Positions 54,451-63,927 of a stretch of 64,000 bases of DNA are shown in pieces; within the stretch, counting starts at the first letter, position 1; the number at the start of each line of letters is the position of its first letter. The stretch lies in the NCBI RefSeq assembly GCF_001418255.1, contig NZ_LIPV01000003.1, positions 248,001-312,000 on the forward strand, written 5' to 3'. Source of the stretch: Thiomonas bhubaneswarensis. Its GTDB lineage: Bacteria > Pseudomonadota > Gammaproteobacteria > Burkholderiales > Burkholderiaceae_C. A program made the position numbers and the translations under genes. The notes under the pieces are model-generated. The model did no database searches and had not been told where the DNA came from. It was given only the letters and a program-made list of their open reading frames with translations.

Positions 54451-54993
54451 ATGGCGCTGAAAGCGACGATCTACAAAGCCGACCTGCAAGTGGCCGACAT
54501 GGACCGGCATTACTACGCCGACCATGCCCTGACCCTGGCCTGTCACCCCTCCGAGACCGAGGAGCGCATGATGGTGCGGGTGCTGCTCTACGCCCTGTAC
54601 GCGCAGGAGGGCATCGCCCTGACCAAGGGCCTCTTCGACGTGGACGAGCCCGACATCTGGGTGAAGGATCTCACCGGCGCGATCAAGCTGTGGATCGACA
54701 TCGGCCAGCCCGACGAGAGCCGCGTACGCAAGGCCTGCGGGCGTGCGGAGCAGGTCGTCGTGGTCTGCCATGCCGGCAGTTGCCCGGTGTGGTGGAAGCA
54801 GAACGCGGGCAAGCTCGCCCGTCTGAAGAACCTGACCGTGCTGCGGCTGCCGCCCGAGACCATCCAGGCGCTCGCCGGCTTGGCCGCGCGCACCATGCAA
54901 CTGCAATGTCTGGTGCAGGATGGCGCGGTCACATTCAGCAGCGCTGCGGCCAGCGTGGCGGTCGATCTCGAACCGCTGCAGACCGCCGCGTGA
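54451..54993 (+). CDS. yaeQ: YaeQ family protein
   Basis: 180 residues starting MALKATIYKADLQVADMDRH. The family core is visible: YYADHALTLACHPSETEERM, YAQEGIALTKGLFDVDEPDI and KDLTGAIKLWIDIGQPDESR. The YaeQ fold is a PD-(D/E)XK nuclease-like structure without a known cellular function; the family was named from a gene said to compensate for RfaH loss. Its TGA overlaps the GTG of srkA (GTGA). Confidence 0.93.
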   Translation: MALKATIYKADLQVADMDRHYYADHALTLACHPSETEERMMVRVLLYALYAQEGIALTKGLFDVDEPDIWVKDLTGAIKLWIDIGQPDESRVRKACGRAEQVVVVCHAGSCPVWWKQNAGKLARLKNLTVLRLPPETIQALAGLAARTMQLQCLVQDGAVTFSSAAASVAVDLEPLQTAA

Positions 54994-55994
54994 ACGAGGC
55001 AGCCCGCGTGAACGCCCCAACCCCACCCACCTACGCCGAACTCAGCCCCGATGCCGTGCTCGACGCCATCGACAGCCTGGGCCTGCGCTGCGACGGCACG
55101 TTGCTGCAACTCAACAGTTATGAGAACCGGGTCTTTCAGGTCGGTCTGGAAGACGGCAGCCAGCGCATCGCCAAGTTCTATCGCCCGGGCCGCTGGAGCG
55201 ACGCGGCCATTCTGGAAGAGCACGCCTTCACCCTGGAACTGGCCGAGCGCGAGATTCCCGTCGTGCCCCCCATCGTCCTCGGTGAGCGCAGCCTGCACCA
55301 TGCGGGCGGTCACCGCTTTGCGTTGTTTGCGCGTCAGGGCGGGCGCACGCCCGAGATCGAGCAGGAGGAAACGCTGGAATGGCTGGGCCGGTTTCTCGGG
55401 CGCATTCATGCGGTAGGTGCAGGCACGGCCTACCAGGTCCGTCCCACGCTGGACGTGCAGACCTTTGGCGTGGCCTCGCGCGACCTGCTGCGCGACGGCG
55501 ACTGGCTGCCTGTGGAGCTGCGAGATGCCTGGCTCGCCATCGCCGATCAGGCGCTCGACGCCGTGCGCCAGTCCTATGCGCGGGCAGGGGACGTGTCGCT
55601 GATCCGGTTGCATGGCGATTGCCATCCGGGCAATCTGCTCTGGACCGACGACGGCCCGCATTTCGTCGACTTCGACGACAGCCGCACCGGACCCGCGATT
55701 CAGGATTTATGGATGCTGCTCTCCGGCGACGAGGCCGACATGCGGCGCCAGTTCGCGGCGCTGCTGCGCGGCTACGAGATGTTCCGTGAGTTCGATGATC
55801 GGGAGACCCACCTGATCGAGCCCCTGCGCACCCTGCGCCTGCTGCATCACAGCGCCTGGATCGCCAGCCGCTGGAGCGACCCCGCGTTCCCCGCAGCCTT
55901 TCCCTGGTTCGGCAGCGTGCGCTACTGGCAGGACCGCATCCTCGAACTGCGCGAGCAGGTCGCGCTGATGCAGGAACCGCCACGGATCGGTTGA
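54990..55994 (+). CDS. srkA: stress response kinase SrkA (YihE type)
   Basis: A Ser/Thr kinase of the choline-kinase fold, 334 residues from a GTG at 54990. Sequence shows LLQLNSYENRVFQVGLEDGS (nucleotide loop), AKFYRPGRWSDAAI with the Lys of the ATP site, LIRLHGDCHPGNLLW (catalytic Asp210) and HFVDFDDSRTGPAIQDLWML (Mg-binding Asp). E. coli SrkA protects from MazEF-mediated death and oxidative stress. Coupled to yaeQ; dsbA, its common neighbour in enterics, is not here. Confidence 0.92.
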   Translation: MNEAARVNAPTPPTYAELSPDAVLDAIDSLGLRCDGTLLQLNSYENRVFQVGLEDGSQRIAKFYRPGRWSDAAILEEHAFTLELAEREIPVVPPIVLGERSLHHAGGHRFALFARQGGRTPEIEQEETLEWLGRFLGRIHAVGAGTAYQVRPTLDVQTFGVASRDLLRDGDWLPVELRDAWLAIADQALDAVRQSYARAGDVSLIRLHGDCHPGNLLWTDDGPHFVDFDDSRTGPAIQDLWMLLSGDEADMRRQFAALLRGYEMFREFDDRETHLIEPLRTLRLLHHSAWIASRWSDPAFPAAFPWFGSVRYWQDRILELREQVALMQEPPRIG

Positions 55995-56102
55995 GCCGCT
56001 GCGGTGAGGGTCGAGACAGCGCCGATCCGCTCCTTGGGAGGATGACCTCCTGCGCGACTTGTCCCCGGCTGATAGAGTCTGCGGCCTACGGATTCTGACT
56101 TT

Positions 56103-57452
56103 ATGCCATTACCTCGCAGCGATTCGCTCGAACCGGGCCAGCTCTGGGCCCTGGTTGGCGTGCTGCTCGCGACGGTGCTGGTCGTGCTCGATGGCACCAT
56201 TGTCAACGTCGCCCTGCCCACCATTTCCAGCGAGTTGCGGGTCAGCGCCTCGCAGGCGATCTGGGTGGTCACGGCCTATCAGATGGCGCTGGTCATGGCG
56301 CTGTTCCCCTGCGCGGCCATCGGCGACAAGGTTGGGCACCGCATGCTTTACACGGGCGGCGTAGCGCTGTTCACCCTGGCCTCGGCGCTGTGCGTCGTGG
56401 CGCCGAGCTTCGGCTGGCTGGTGGGTGCGCGCTTCATCCAGGGACTGGGTGGCGCCTGCATCATGGCGCTCAATGCGGCCTTGCTGCGGGCCATCGTGCC
56501 TCAACGCATGCTGGGCCGGGCCATCGGCTGGACGGCTCTGACCGTGGCCCTGTCGTCGGCAGCCGGGCCCACCCTCGGCGCGGTGATTCTGTCGCTGGCC
56601 GACTGGCGCTGGCTGTTTGCGGTGAACCTCCCCGTCGGCCTGGTCACCCTGCTGGCGCTGAGGCGCCTGCCCCACGGCACGCCGACGCAGCGTCCTCTCG
56701 ATCTGCCCAGCATGGCCCTGAACGCGCTGGGCTTCGCCCTGCTCGTGCTCGGTGTTGATCGGCTCGCGGCCTCGCCCGCGCAGGGCGCCGTGCTGATGGC
56801 AGGCGCTGCCGCGGCGTTTGTCGCGCTGGTGATGCGCGAGTGGCGCGTCGAGGCGCCGCTCATCCCCCTCGATCTTCTGCGTCTTCCGTCTTTCCGTCTG
56901 TCGGTGCTCGCCTCGATCAGTTGCTTCGGCGCGCAGATCGCGGGCATCGTCGCTCTCGTCTTCGACTTCCAGAACCGCCTCGGGGAAAGCGCCCTGGTCA
57001 CGGGTCTGGCGCTGACGCCGTGGCCCTTGACAGTTGCCGTGGCCGCGCCGCTGGCCGGTCGGCTTGCCGACCGCTTGTCCACCGCGGCGCTGTGTACCTT
57101 CGGCGCCGTCTGTCTCGCTGCGGGTCTGCTGCTGGCGGCCTGGATGACGCAGGAGCATCGCCTGTTGCCGCTGGTCGCCAGCACGGTGTTGTGCGGCCTG
57201 GGCTTCGGTTTCTTTCAGGTGCCGAACAACCGCAACATGTTGCTCTCCGCGCCCAAGGCACGCAGCGCAGCGGCTGGCGGCATGCAGGCCACCGCTCGGC
57301 TTTCCGGCCAGACGGCGGGCGCCGTGGCCAGTTCGCTGGTGTTCCACCTGGTCACTGCCGCCCACGCACCGCAAGTCGGCTTGGTAGTCGCCACCGCCAT
57401 GGCCACCCTGGGCGCGCTGTTCAGCGCGGTGCGGGTGGTGCAGACCGCGTGA
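56103..57452 (+). CDS. MFS transporter, DHA2-type
   Basis: 449 residues starting MPLPRSDSLEPGQLWALVGV. Motif region VVLDGTIVNVALPTISSELR is the hallmark of DHA2 drug exporters. Motif A is GDKVGHRMLYTGGVALF and motif C-like SSAAGPTLGAVILSLADWRW. About 13-14 hydrophobic segments. It differs clearly in sequence from the other MFS gene at 53 kb, so the two are not a recent duplicate. Export substrate unknown. Confidence 0.9.
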   Translation: MPLPRSDSLEPGQLWALVGVLLATVLVVLDGTIVNVALPTISSELRVSASQAIWVVTAYQMALVMALFPCAAIGDKVGHRMLYTGGVALFTLASALCVVAPSFGWLVGARFIQGLGGACIMALNAALLRAIVPQRMLGRAIGWTALTVALSSAAGPTLGAVILSLADWRWLFAVNLPVGLVTLLALRRLPHGTPTQRPLDLPSMALNALGFALLVLGVDRLAASPAQGAVLMAGAAAAFVALVMREWRVEAPLIPLDLLRLPSFRLSVLASISCFGAQIAGIVALVFDFQNRLGESALVTGLALTPWPLTVAVAAPLAGRLADRLSTAALCTFGAVCLAAGLLLAAWMTQEHRLLPLVASTVLCGLGFGFFQVPNNRNMLLSAPKARSAAAGGMQATARLSGQTAGAVASSLVFHLVTAAHAPQVGLVVATAMATLGALFSAVRVVQTA

Positions 57453-57494
57453 GGTCGCTGGGCTTGCGGGACTTGAGCTTCGGAACGGGCAGAT

Positions 57495-58670
57495 TCACAC
57501 GAGCGTGTCGATCGGCGCGGGGCGGCCTAGAAGATAGCCCTGGGCTTCGTCGGCCTGCAGTGACTTGAGGATCGTCCGTTGCGCTTGCGTTTCCACGCCT
57601 TCGGCGATGACCACGCTGCCGGTCTGGTGGGCGAATCGAATGAGGGCGTCGGCAAGGGCGCGATAGCCCTGATGTGTATCGATCTGGCGGATCAGGCTGT
57701 TGTCCAGCTTGATGATGTCGGGATGCAATTCGACGATGTGTCGAAAGCTCGCAAATCCGGCGCCGGCATCGTCGACGGCCAGGCGCAAACCACGTTTCCT
57801 CAGCGGCGAGAGCACCTCCACGATGCCTGGGTAGTCGTGCACGAGCGTATGCTCGGTGAGTTCGAGGACGATGCGTTCCAGGGGATAGTCCCCAAGCGCC
57901 TGCTGCAGTGCGCCCGCCAGGACGGTTTCGGGCGATGCGTTGATGGACAGGTAGCTTGGCGCGGGCAGCCGCTCCAGTTGGCTGAGCGCCTTGGTCAGCA
58001 CGGCCCGTTCGAGGGCTTGCTGCAGGCCGACCTCGGCCGCTTCGGCGAACCAGACGTCGGGCGTGCGGACCGGCTCGTCGAGAAATCGCGTCAAGGCCTC
58101 GTACCCGACGATGCGTCCGGAGTCGAGGTGGACAATGGGCTGGTAAACGATCGAAAAGCGCTGCGCCTGCAGCACCGCCGTGTGTCGCGAAAGCAGTTCG
58201 TCGCGGCGTTGTTCCTCGCGCGCCTGCTGATCGATGAACTTGGCAGTGATGTCGGCAAAACAACGCATTGTTTCGACGTCGCGCGCATCGAGCGTGGGAT
58301 CGGCCGTACGGCTGAAGCAGCAGAACTCGCCGTACACATCGCCATCACTGAGGCGGATCGGCACACTGAGATGTGCCCCCACGGGCAGGGCCAGCGTGGC
58401 AGCGATGTCTTGCGTGGCATCGAGCAGTCTCGCATCGTGCATCAGCTCCGGGAGCTGGCCGGTGGCGATGCGGTGGCAGTAAGACTCTTCGAGCGGATCG
58501 GAGTCGCCGACGTGCAAGGCAACCGGATTGTCCAGCGGCTCGACATAGCGGAAGATGCGCCGACCCTTCTTGAACTGTGAGACGAATGCGACCTCCATGC
58601 CCACGAGCGTGCGCATGGAATGCAAGGCGCTCAGTACCAGGTCGTCGGTGGAGAGGGGGCTGAGGGGCAT
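57495..58670 (-). CDS. GAF-EAL cyclic-di-GMP phosphodiesterase
   Basis: 391 residues. An N-terminal GAF domain (~15-145) with EVAFVSQFKKGRRIFRYVEP and FCCFSRTADPTL is followed by a complete EAL domain: YEALTRF, LSINASPE, LELTEH, AVDDAGAGFASF, DIIKLDNSL, IAEGVET and QGYLLGRP. No GGDEF is present, so it should only degrade cyclic-di-GMP. The GAF ligand is unknown. It is a reverse-strand single gene with glmS lying upstream in the same orientation; a 223-bp gap separates them. Confidence 0.92.
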   Translation of the reverse strand: MPLSPLSTDDLVLSALHSMRTLVGMEVAFVSQFKKGRRIFRYVEPLDNPVALHVGDSDPLEESYCHRIATGQLPELMHDARLLDATQDIAATLALPVGAHLSVPIRLSDGDVYGEFCCFSRTADPTLDARDVETMRCFADITAKFIDQQAREEQRRDELLSRHTAVLQAQRFSIVYQPIVHLDSGRIVGYEALTRFLDEPVRTPDVWFAEAAEVGLQQALERAVLTKALSQLERLPAPSYLSINASPETVLAGALQQALGDYPLERIVLELTEHTLVHDYPGIVEVLSPLRKRGLRLAVDDAGAGFASFRHIVELHPDIIKLDNSLIRQIDTHQGYRALADALIRFAHQTGSVVIAEGVETQAQRTILKSLQADEAQGYLLGRPAPIDTLV

Positions 58671-58893
58671 GCGACTCCCATCAAGATTCAGTCCAAGGTG
58701 TGCGAACGGCTAGAAAGTCATTTCATCATAGTTTGAATGATGGTGTTCGGTGAATACATTGACCGACCATGCAAGCCGATGTTGGTTAGTTAGTGTACGT
58801 AACGAACCATCCCGCCCCGCCAGCGACCGCCTCGGAGGTTGTGAATGAATCCGGCGCGCCCTGCATGGGCGTACCGGCTTTGTTCACAGCTCC

Positions 58894-60729
58894 TCACTCC
58901 ACCGTCACGCTCTTGGCCAGGTTTCGCGGCTTGTCGACGTCGGTGCCGCGGGCGGTGGCGGTGTGGTAGGCGAGAAGTTGCAGCGGCACGACGTGCAGAA
59001 TGGGCGAGAGGTCGCCGTAGTGCTCGGGCAGGCGGATGAGGTGCACGCCGTCGCTGGCTTCGATCTGGCCGTCGGCGTCGGCGAACACATAGAGTTCGCC
59101 GCCGCGGGCACGCACTTCCTGCAGATTGCTCTTGAGCTTGTCGAGCAGGGCGTCGCGCGGGGCCACGGCGACCACCGGCATGGCTTCGGTGACGAGAGCG
59201 AGCGGGCCGTGCTTGAGTTCGCCTGCGGGGTAGGCTTCGGCGTGGATGTAGGTGATTTCCTTGAGCTTGAGCGCGCCTTCCAGGGCGATGGGGTAGTGCA
59301 TGCCGCGGCCGAGGAACAGGGCGTTTTCGCGGCGCGCGAACTGTTCGGCCCAGGCGATGATCTGCGGCTCAAGCGCCAGCACGCTCTGCACCGCAGCGGG
59401 CAGGTGGCGCAGGTCGGCCAGCATGCTGGCCTCCTGCGCCTCGCTCAAGCGACCCTTGGCGCGGGCCAGGGCGCCAGCCAGCAGGTAGAGCGCGACGAGC
59501 TGGGTGGTGAAGGCTTTGGTCGAGGCCACGCCGATCTCGGCCCCGGCGCGGGTGAAGAACTGCATCGCGGTTTCGCGCACCATGGCGCTGGTGGCGACAT
59601 TCACCACGGCCAGGGTGTGGGTGTGGCCAAGCTGTTTGGCGTGTTTGAGCGCGGCCAGGGTGTCGGCGGTTTCGCCCGACTGCGAGATGACCACGACCAG
59701 CGCGCTCGGGTCGGGCACCGAGTCGCGGTAGCGGTATTCGCTGGCGACCTCCACCTCGACGGGCACGCGGGCGATGGATTCGATCCAGTACTTGGCGGTG
59801 AGACCGGCGTAGAAGCTGGTGCCGCAGGCCAGGATGCGCACGCCGCTGATGGCGGGAAACACTTGCGCGGCCTGGGCGCCGAACAGCGCGGGGGTGATGG
59901 ACTGGATGCCGTCGAGCGTGTCGGCAATGGCGCGTGGCTGCTCGAAGATTTCCTTCTGCATGAAGTGGCGGTAGGGGCCGAGCTCCACGGCGGCAGTAAA
60001 GGCGGTGATGGTGCGCACCTCACGCTCGACCGGCTTATGGTCGCGATTGACGATCCAGACCTTGCCGAGCTGCAGATCGGCCACGTCGCCATCTTCGAGG
60101 TAGATGAACTGGTCGGTGGTGCCGGCCAGCGCCAGGGCGTCGGAGGCGAGGAAGTTCTCGCCCTGGCCCAGGCCTACCACCAGCGGCGAGCCGTCGCGGG
60201 CGCCGACGATGCGGTGCGGCTCCTCGCGGCTGAACACGGCGATGGCGTAGGCGCCGTGCAGCTGCCGGGTGGCGGCCTGCACGGCCTCGAACAGGTCGCC
60301 GCAATAGAGGTGGTCGATCAAGTGGGCGATGACTTCGGTGTCGGTCTGGCTCTCGAACTGATAGCCGTCTGACTGCAGCATGGCGCGCAGTGCCTCGTAG
60401 TTTTCGATGATGCCGTTGTGCACCACGGCGATGTGCGCCGACTCGGTGGTCTTGCTCGGCCCGGCCGAGAAATGCGGGTGCGCGTTGCTGGTGGTGGGCG
60501 CGCCGTGCGTGGCCCAGCGGGTGTGGGCGATGCCGGTGAAGGCCTGCAGGTCGCGCGTCTGCATGTCGAGTTCAGCCACGCGGGCCACGCTGCGGGCACG
60601 CTCCAGGCCACCGTTGGCATAGACGGCCACGCCGCAGGAATCATAGCCGCGGTACTCGAGCCTGCGCAGGCCTTCGATGAGAACGGGAACGATGTTGCGT
60701 TGCGCCACGGCGCCGACGATTCCACACAT
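58894..60729 (-). CDS. glmS: glutamine-fructose-6-phosphate aminotransferase GlmS
   Basis: Makes glucosamine-6-phosphate from fructose-6-phosphate and glutamine, the first step to UDP-GlcNAc. The 611-residue product starts [20 protein letters not shown]; Cys2 becomes the N-terminal nucleophile. The amidotransferase half includes [16 protein letters not shown] and two SIS sugar-isomerase domains include [29 protein letters not shown] and [20 protein letters not shown]. The ATG at 60727-60729 is set by that cysteine. glmU lies 0.6 kb away on the same strand, with an Lrp gene between them in the opposite direction. Confidence 0.98.
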   Translation of the reverse strand: MCGIVGAVAQRNIVPVLIEGLRRLEYRGYDSCGVAVYANGGLERARSVARVAELDMQTRDLQAFTGIAHTRWATHGAPTTSNAHPHFSAGPSKTTESAHIAVVHNGIIENYEALRAMLQSDGYQFESQTDTEVIAHLIDHLYCGDLFEAVQAATRQLHGAYAIAVFSREEPHRIVGARDGSPLVVGLGQGENFLASDALALAGTTDQFIYLEDGDVADLQLGKVWIVNRDHKPVEREVRTITAFTAAVELGPYRHFMQKEIFEQPRAIADTLDGIQSITPALFGAQAAQVFPAISGVRILACGTSFYAGLTAKYWIESIARVPVEVEVASEYRYRDSVPDPSALVVVISQSGETADTLAALKHAKQLGHTHTLAVVNVATSAMVRETAMQFFTRAGAEIGVASTKAFTTQLVALYLLAGALARAKGRLSEAQEASMLADLRHLPAAVQSVLALEPQIIAWAEQFARRENALFLGRGMHYPIALEGALKLKEITYIHAEAYPAGELKHGPLALVTEAMPVVAVAPRDALLDKLKSNLQEVRARGGELYVFADADGQIEASDGVHLIRLPEHYGDLSPILHVVPLQLLAYHTATARGTDVDKPRNLAKSVTVE

Positions 60730-60837
60730 GTGCTGCACTCCACGGGTTGAAAGTGCCGCGATCATAAGGAAGGGGGCATGAAATGAGGCGGCAAAAAGTC
60801 ACACTGTTTGACCAAAAATTCCATCGATCGGTCGTCA

Positions 60838-60852
60838 TGCAATAAAATTGCA
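60838..60852. promoter_or_regulatory. perfect dyad, probable Lrp/AsnC operator
   Basis: TGCAAT-AAA-ATTGCA is a perfect 6-3-6 dyad centred 33 bp before the lrp-type ATG at 60878 and inside the glmS-lrp divergent gap. The 15-bp size and AT-rich core suit an AsnC-family site. Confidence 0.5.
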
Positions 60853-60877
60853 TTTTCAATCAATGAATGAAATATTT

Positions 60878-61351
60878 ATGGACAACATCGTCCTTGACGA
60901 CGCCGACCGCCGTCTGCTCGATCTGCTGCAGCAAGACTGTTCGCTGAGCAATCAGGAACTCGCGCAGCGCACGCATCTGACCCCGCCCACCTGCCTGCGG
61001 CGGGTGCGGCGGCTTGTGGAGGCAGGGGTGATCGAGCGGCGCATCGCGGTGCTCAACGCCGACCGCATCGGCGCCGGTCTGACGGCCATCGTCGAAATCA
61101 CCCTGTCGGAGCAGGCGGCGGAGCGGCTGTCGGCTTTCGAGGCGCTGGTGGCTGACGTACCCGAGGTGCAACAGTGCTGGCGCGTGTCGCCCGGGCCGGA
61201 TTTCGTGCTGGTGCTGTTGGTGGCCGACATGCCCGCCTACCATGCCCTCGTACACCGCCTGTTCACCGCGGCCAACCAGGTGCGCAATGTACGGGCTTTT
61301 TTTTCGGTGTACCGCAGCAAGTTCGCGCCGCGGGTGCCGCTGGCGGGGTGA
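60878..61351 (+). CDS. Lrp/AsnC family transcriptional regulator
   Basis: 157 residues from ATG 60878 (MDNIVLDDADRRLLDLLQQD); an earlier ATG at 60863 would add five residues. The N-terminal helix-turn-helix (SNQELAQRTHLTPPTCLRRV) is typical. The C-terminal RAM/AsnC ligand domain has EVQQCWRVSPGPDFVLVLLV and VRNVRAFFSVYRSKF. It is divergent from glmS and convergent with glmU. Amino-acid effector unknown; control of itself through the adjacent dyad is likely. Confidence 0.92.
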   Translation: MDNIVLDDADRRLLDLLQQDCSLSNQELAQRTHLTPPTCLRRVRRLVEAGVIERRIAVLNADRIGAGLTAIVEITLSEQAAERLSAFEALVADVPEVQQCWRVSPGPDFVLVLLVADMPAYHALVHRLFTAANQVRNVRAFFSVYRSKFAPRVPLAG

Positions 61352-61372
61352 ACCTGCCGCGAAGCTGCGGCC

Positions 61373-62764
61373 TTATTTTTTCTTCACCGGCCGCGTCCAG
61401 CCCTCGAGGGTGACGGCGCGGGCGCGCGCCACGGTGAGCGCACCGGCCGGTACGGCCTTGGTGACGGTGGAGCCCGCCCCCACGGTGGCACCCGCGCCCA
61501 CGGTGATGGGCGCGACCAGCACCGAGTTGGAGCCGGTGTGCGCGTCGTCTTCGATGACGGTGCGGTGCTTGTTGGCGCCGTCGTAATTGGCCACGATGGT
61601 GCCCGCGCCGATGTTGACCCGCGCGCCCACGCTGGCGTCGCCCACGTAACTGAGGTGATTGGCCTTGGAATCGTTGCCCATCGTGCCGTTCTTCACTTCG
61701 ACGAAGTTGCCGATGTGCACGCCGTCGGCCAGCGCGGTGGTGGGGCGTAGCCGCGCGAACGGCCCGATCAGGGCACCGGCGCCGATGCTGGCGCCGTCGA
61801 GATGGCAGAAGGGATGGATCACCGTACCCGCGCCCACGCGCACATTGCGCAGCACGGCGTAGGGGCCGACGCGGGCGCCGTCGGCCAGATGCACCTCGCC
61901 CTCGAACACGCAGCCCACGTCGATGAACACGTCGCGGCCGCAGTGCAGGGCGCCGCGCACGTCCAGCCGCGCCGGGTCGGCCAGGGTGACCCCGGCATCG
62001 AGCAGGCGGCGTGCCGCGCGGCCCTGCACCACGCGCTCCAGATGGGCGAGCTGGCTGCGGTCGTTCACGCCGAGCACGTCGTCGGCGTCGGCCACGGTGG
62101 CGGCGCGAACCGGCACGCCGTCGGCCACGGCCAGGGCGACGATGTCGGTGAGGTAATACTCGCCTTGCGCGTTGTCGTTGCGCAACTCGCCCAGCCAGCG
62201 GCGCAGATGCGCGATCGGGGCGCACAGAATGCCGGTGTTGCATTCGCGCACCGCGCGTTGCTCGGGCGTCGCGTCCTTGTGCTCGACGATGCCCAGCACC
62301 GCGCCGTCGGTGTCGCGCAGAATGCGGCCGTAGCCGGTCGGATCTTCCAGCTCCACCGTGAGCAGCGCGAGTGCCCCGCCTTGCGCCTGCGCCACCAGCG
62401 GCAGCAGGCTCGCGGCCGGGGCCAGCGGCACGTCGCCATAGAGCACCAGGCAGACGCCTTCATCCGGCAACTGCGGCAGCGCCTGCTGCACGGCGTGGCC
62501 GGTGCCGAGCTGCGGCTCCTGCAGCGCGAAACGCAGCTGAGGCTGATCCGCAAACGCATCCTGCACCCGCTGCGCGCCGAAGCCGGTCACCACCACCGCG
62601 CGCTCGGCGGCGAGCTGGTGCACGGTATCGAGCACATGGCCCAGCAGCGGCTTGCCGGCCAGCGGCTGCAAGACCTTGGGCAGATCGGATCGCATGCGCG
62701 TGCCCTTGCCGGCGGCAAGCACCACGACATGAAGAGCGGAGGATGAGGTTGGGGCGGTCGTCAT
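61373..62764 (-). CDS. glmU: bifunctional UDP-GlcNAc pyrophosphorylase / glucosamine-1-phosphate acetyltransferase GlmU
   Basis: Acetylates glucosamine-1-phosphate and makes UDP-GlcNAc for peptidoglycan and LPS. The 463-residue product starts [20 protein letters not shown]; a nearby ATG at 62773 would add MPR. Pyrophosphorylase motif [17 protein letters not shown] is followed by LYGDVPL and [11 protein letters not shown]. The C-terminal half is a left-handed beta-helix with hexapeptide repeats; [20 protein letters not shown] and [18 protein letters not shown] include the acetyltransfer His/Asn region. Followed on the reverse strand by 22 bp and then the lrp tail. Confidence 0.97.
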   Translation of the reverse strand: MTTAPTSSSALHVVVLAAGKGTRMRSDLPKVLQPLAGKPLLGHVLDTVHQLAAERAVVVTGFGAQRVQDAFADQPQLRFALQEPQLGTGHAVQQALPQLPDEGVCLVLYGDVPLAPAASLLPLVAQAQGGALALLTVELEDPTGYGRILRDTDGAVLGIVEHKDATPEQRAVRECNTGILCAPIAHLRRWLGELRNDNAQGEYYLTDIVALAVADGVPVRAATVADADDVLGVNDRSQLAHLERVVQGRAARRLLDAGVTLADPARLDVRGALHCGRDVFIDVGCVFEGEVHLADGARVGPYAVLRNVRVGAGTVIHPFCHLDGASIGAGALIGPFARLRPTTALADGVHIGNFVEVKNGTMGNDSKANHLSYVGDASVGARVNIGAGTIVANYDGANKHRTVIEDDAHTGSNSVLVAPITVGAGATVGAGSTVTKAVPAGALTVARARAVTLEGWTRPVKKK

Positions 62765-62815
62765 GCGGGGCATTCTAAGGAGTGACCATGACGCCCCATC
62801 CCGCGATTCGGCCGC

Positions 62816-62840
62816 AAAAAACCCCGCATCGGCGGGGTTT
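62816..62840 (-). terminator. Rho-independent terminator of the haem membrane gene
   Basis: On the reverse strand GCGGGG/CCCCGC (6 bp, 62822-62837) with loop CGAT-type tetraloop ends in TTTTTT (62816-62821). It lies 23 bp after the stop of the membrane gene. Confidence 0.88.
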
Positions 62841-62862
62841 GGTAGCGGACGACGGGCGTCGA

Positions 62863-63654
62863 TCAGGCGGTTGCGGTACGCACGCTCGTCTTGGGCAATT
62901 CGGTGACGATGCGCTGCATCAGGAACTTGGGCAGACCGATCCACATGTCGAGCAGGGCCACGCCCATCTCCAGCATGGCGATCGGGCAGGAGAGCGCGCC
63001 GCCGATGAGCACGAACCAGGCGAAGTCGGGGTTTTGCTTGGTGAGGAACCAGCCGGAGAAGTCGAGCAGCATGGCGATGAAAGGTGTGATGACCGAGATG
63101 GCCTTGATCTGGCTGTGCACCCGCGTTTGCAGGAACAGCCAGCCGGCAACCCAGAAGATCAGCCCGAGCATGGTCAGGTGCACCATGCCGGTCATCAGCA
63201 TCGCGTTGTACGACATGCCGGTGTCGACCTTGGCGACGGCCTTCACGTCCTCATAGCTTGCCAGCGGCGGGTTGTGCAGCTGTTTGCTCATGGCCACGCT
63301 GTGGCACATCATGCAGTGCTGGTCGATGATGGGCTTGATCTGGCTTTCGTATTCGGCCTTGGTCTGGCCACCGACCACCCAATGGTCGATGGTTTGCTGC
63401 AGTTGCGGCCATTGCTCCTTGGGAATGCCCGCATTGGTGAACATGGTGGGCAGCACCGTCTGCAGCTTGCTGCTGTCGCGGTTGCCGTAGTAGGAAATCT
63501 GGATGTCTTTGAGGGTCACGCCGGTCTTGCCGTCGAGCCCTGCGTGGGTGACGTAGAGATAGGCTTCGGCGCAGAGCAGACCGATGCAGACCAGGAAGAT
63601 GAAGCCGGTATGCAGCAGTTTCTCCGGCACGGTGAGCAGATGAAGGGAACGCAT
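62863..63654 (-). CDS. membrane protein with a single c-type haem motif, function unknown
   Basis: 263 residues. The N-terminus has one membrane segment ([20 protein letters not shown]). An extracytoplasmic domain of ~130 residues holds one c-type haem site QHCMMCHSV (C114, C117, H118). Three further membrane segments lie at about 155-250 ([20 protein letters not shown] etc.). This layout of a periplasmic haem loop framed by membrane helices fits an electron-transfer or redox-sensing protein. I recall similar betaproteobacterial proteins carrying unhelpful database names. No oxidase or dehydrogenase is encoded beside it. It ends at a terminator and is probably a single-gene unit. Confidence 0.75.
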   Translation of the reverse strand: MRSLHLLTVPEKLLHTGFIFLVCIGLLCAEAYLYVTHAGLDGKTGVTLKDIQISYYGNRDSSKLQTVLPTMFTNAGIPKEQWPQLQQTIDHWVVGGQTKAEYESQIKPIIDQHCMMCHSVAMSKQLHNPPLASYEDVKAVAKVDTGMSYNAMLMTGMVHLTMLGLIFWVAGWLFLQTRVHSQIKAISVITPFIAMLLDFSGWFLTKQNPDFAWFVLIGGALSCPIAMLEMGVALLDMWIGLPKFLMQRIVTELPKTSVRTATA

Positions 63655-63732
63655 GGTGGTTTAGGCTTTCTCGCAAGATGTCAGCGGTTGTGAACGCGCC
63701 TGTGTTTTAACTTTTGTCAAAAATGCCGGGTT

Positions 63733-63762
63733 ATCCTAGTGCGTAAAAACCCTTAAGTGCAA
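63733..63762 (-). promoter_or_regulatory. candidate promoter of the haem membrane gene
   Basis: On the reverse strand TTGCAC (63757-63762) and TAGGAT (63733-63738) are 18 bp apart, about 79 bp before the ATG at 63654. A perfect TTGACA further in has no -10 partner. Confidence 0.3.
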
Positions 63763-63927
63763 TGCCCGGGTTGCAAGCGTGGACACGGGCAACGTTTTGT
63801 TTCTATTGAGATTTACTCCGTGCAGTATGGTGAAGGTGCCAGCGCCGTTACGCTGTGACCTTCCCCTCTGTTTTGCTGATGTTCGGCCTTCCACGACGGC
63901 CGTGGACGCCCGTTATCCTTCAACTCC

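Noticed and set aside
62782-63693. Forward frame with a good AAGGAG before an ATG at 62788
   Set aside because: The product is antisense to the haem membrane protein and low in recognisable content; the ribosome-site match looks accidental.
63704-63720. Perfect TTGACA on the reverse strand upstream of the haem gene
   Set aside because: No -10 at 15-19 bp; the TTGCAC/TAGGAT pair upstream is better spaced.
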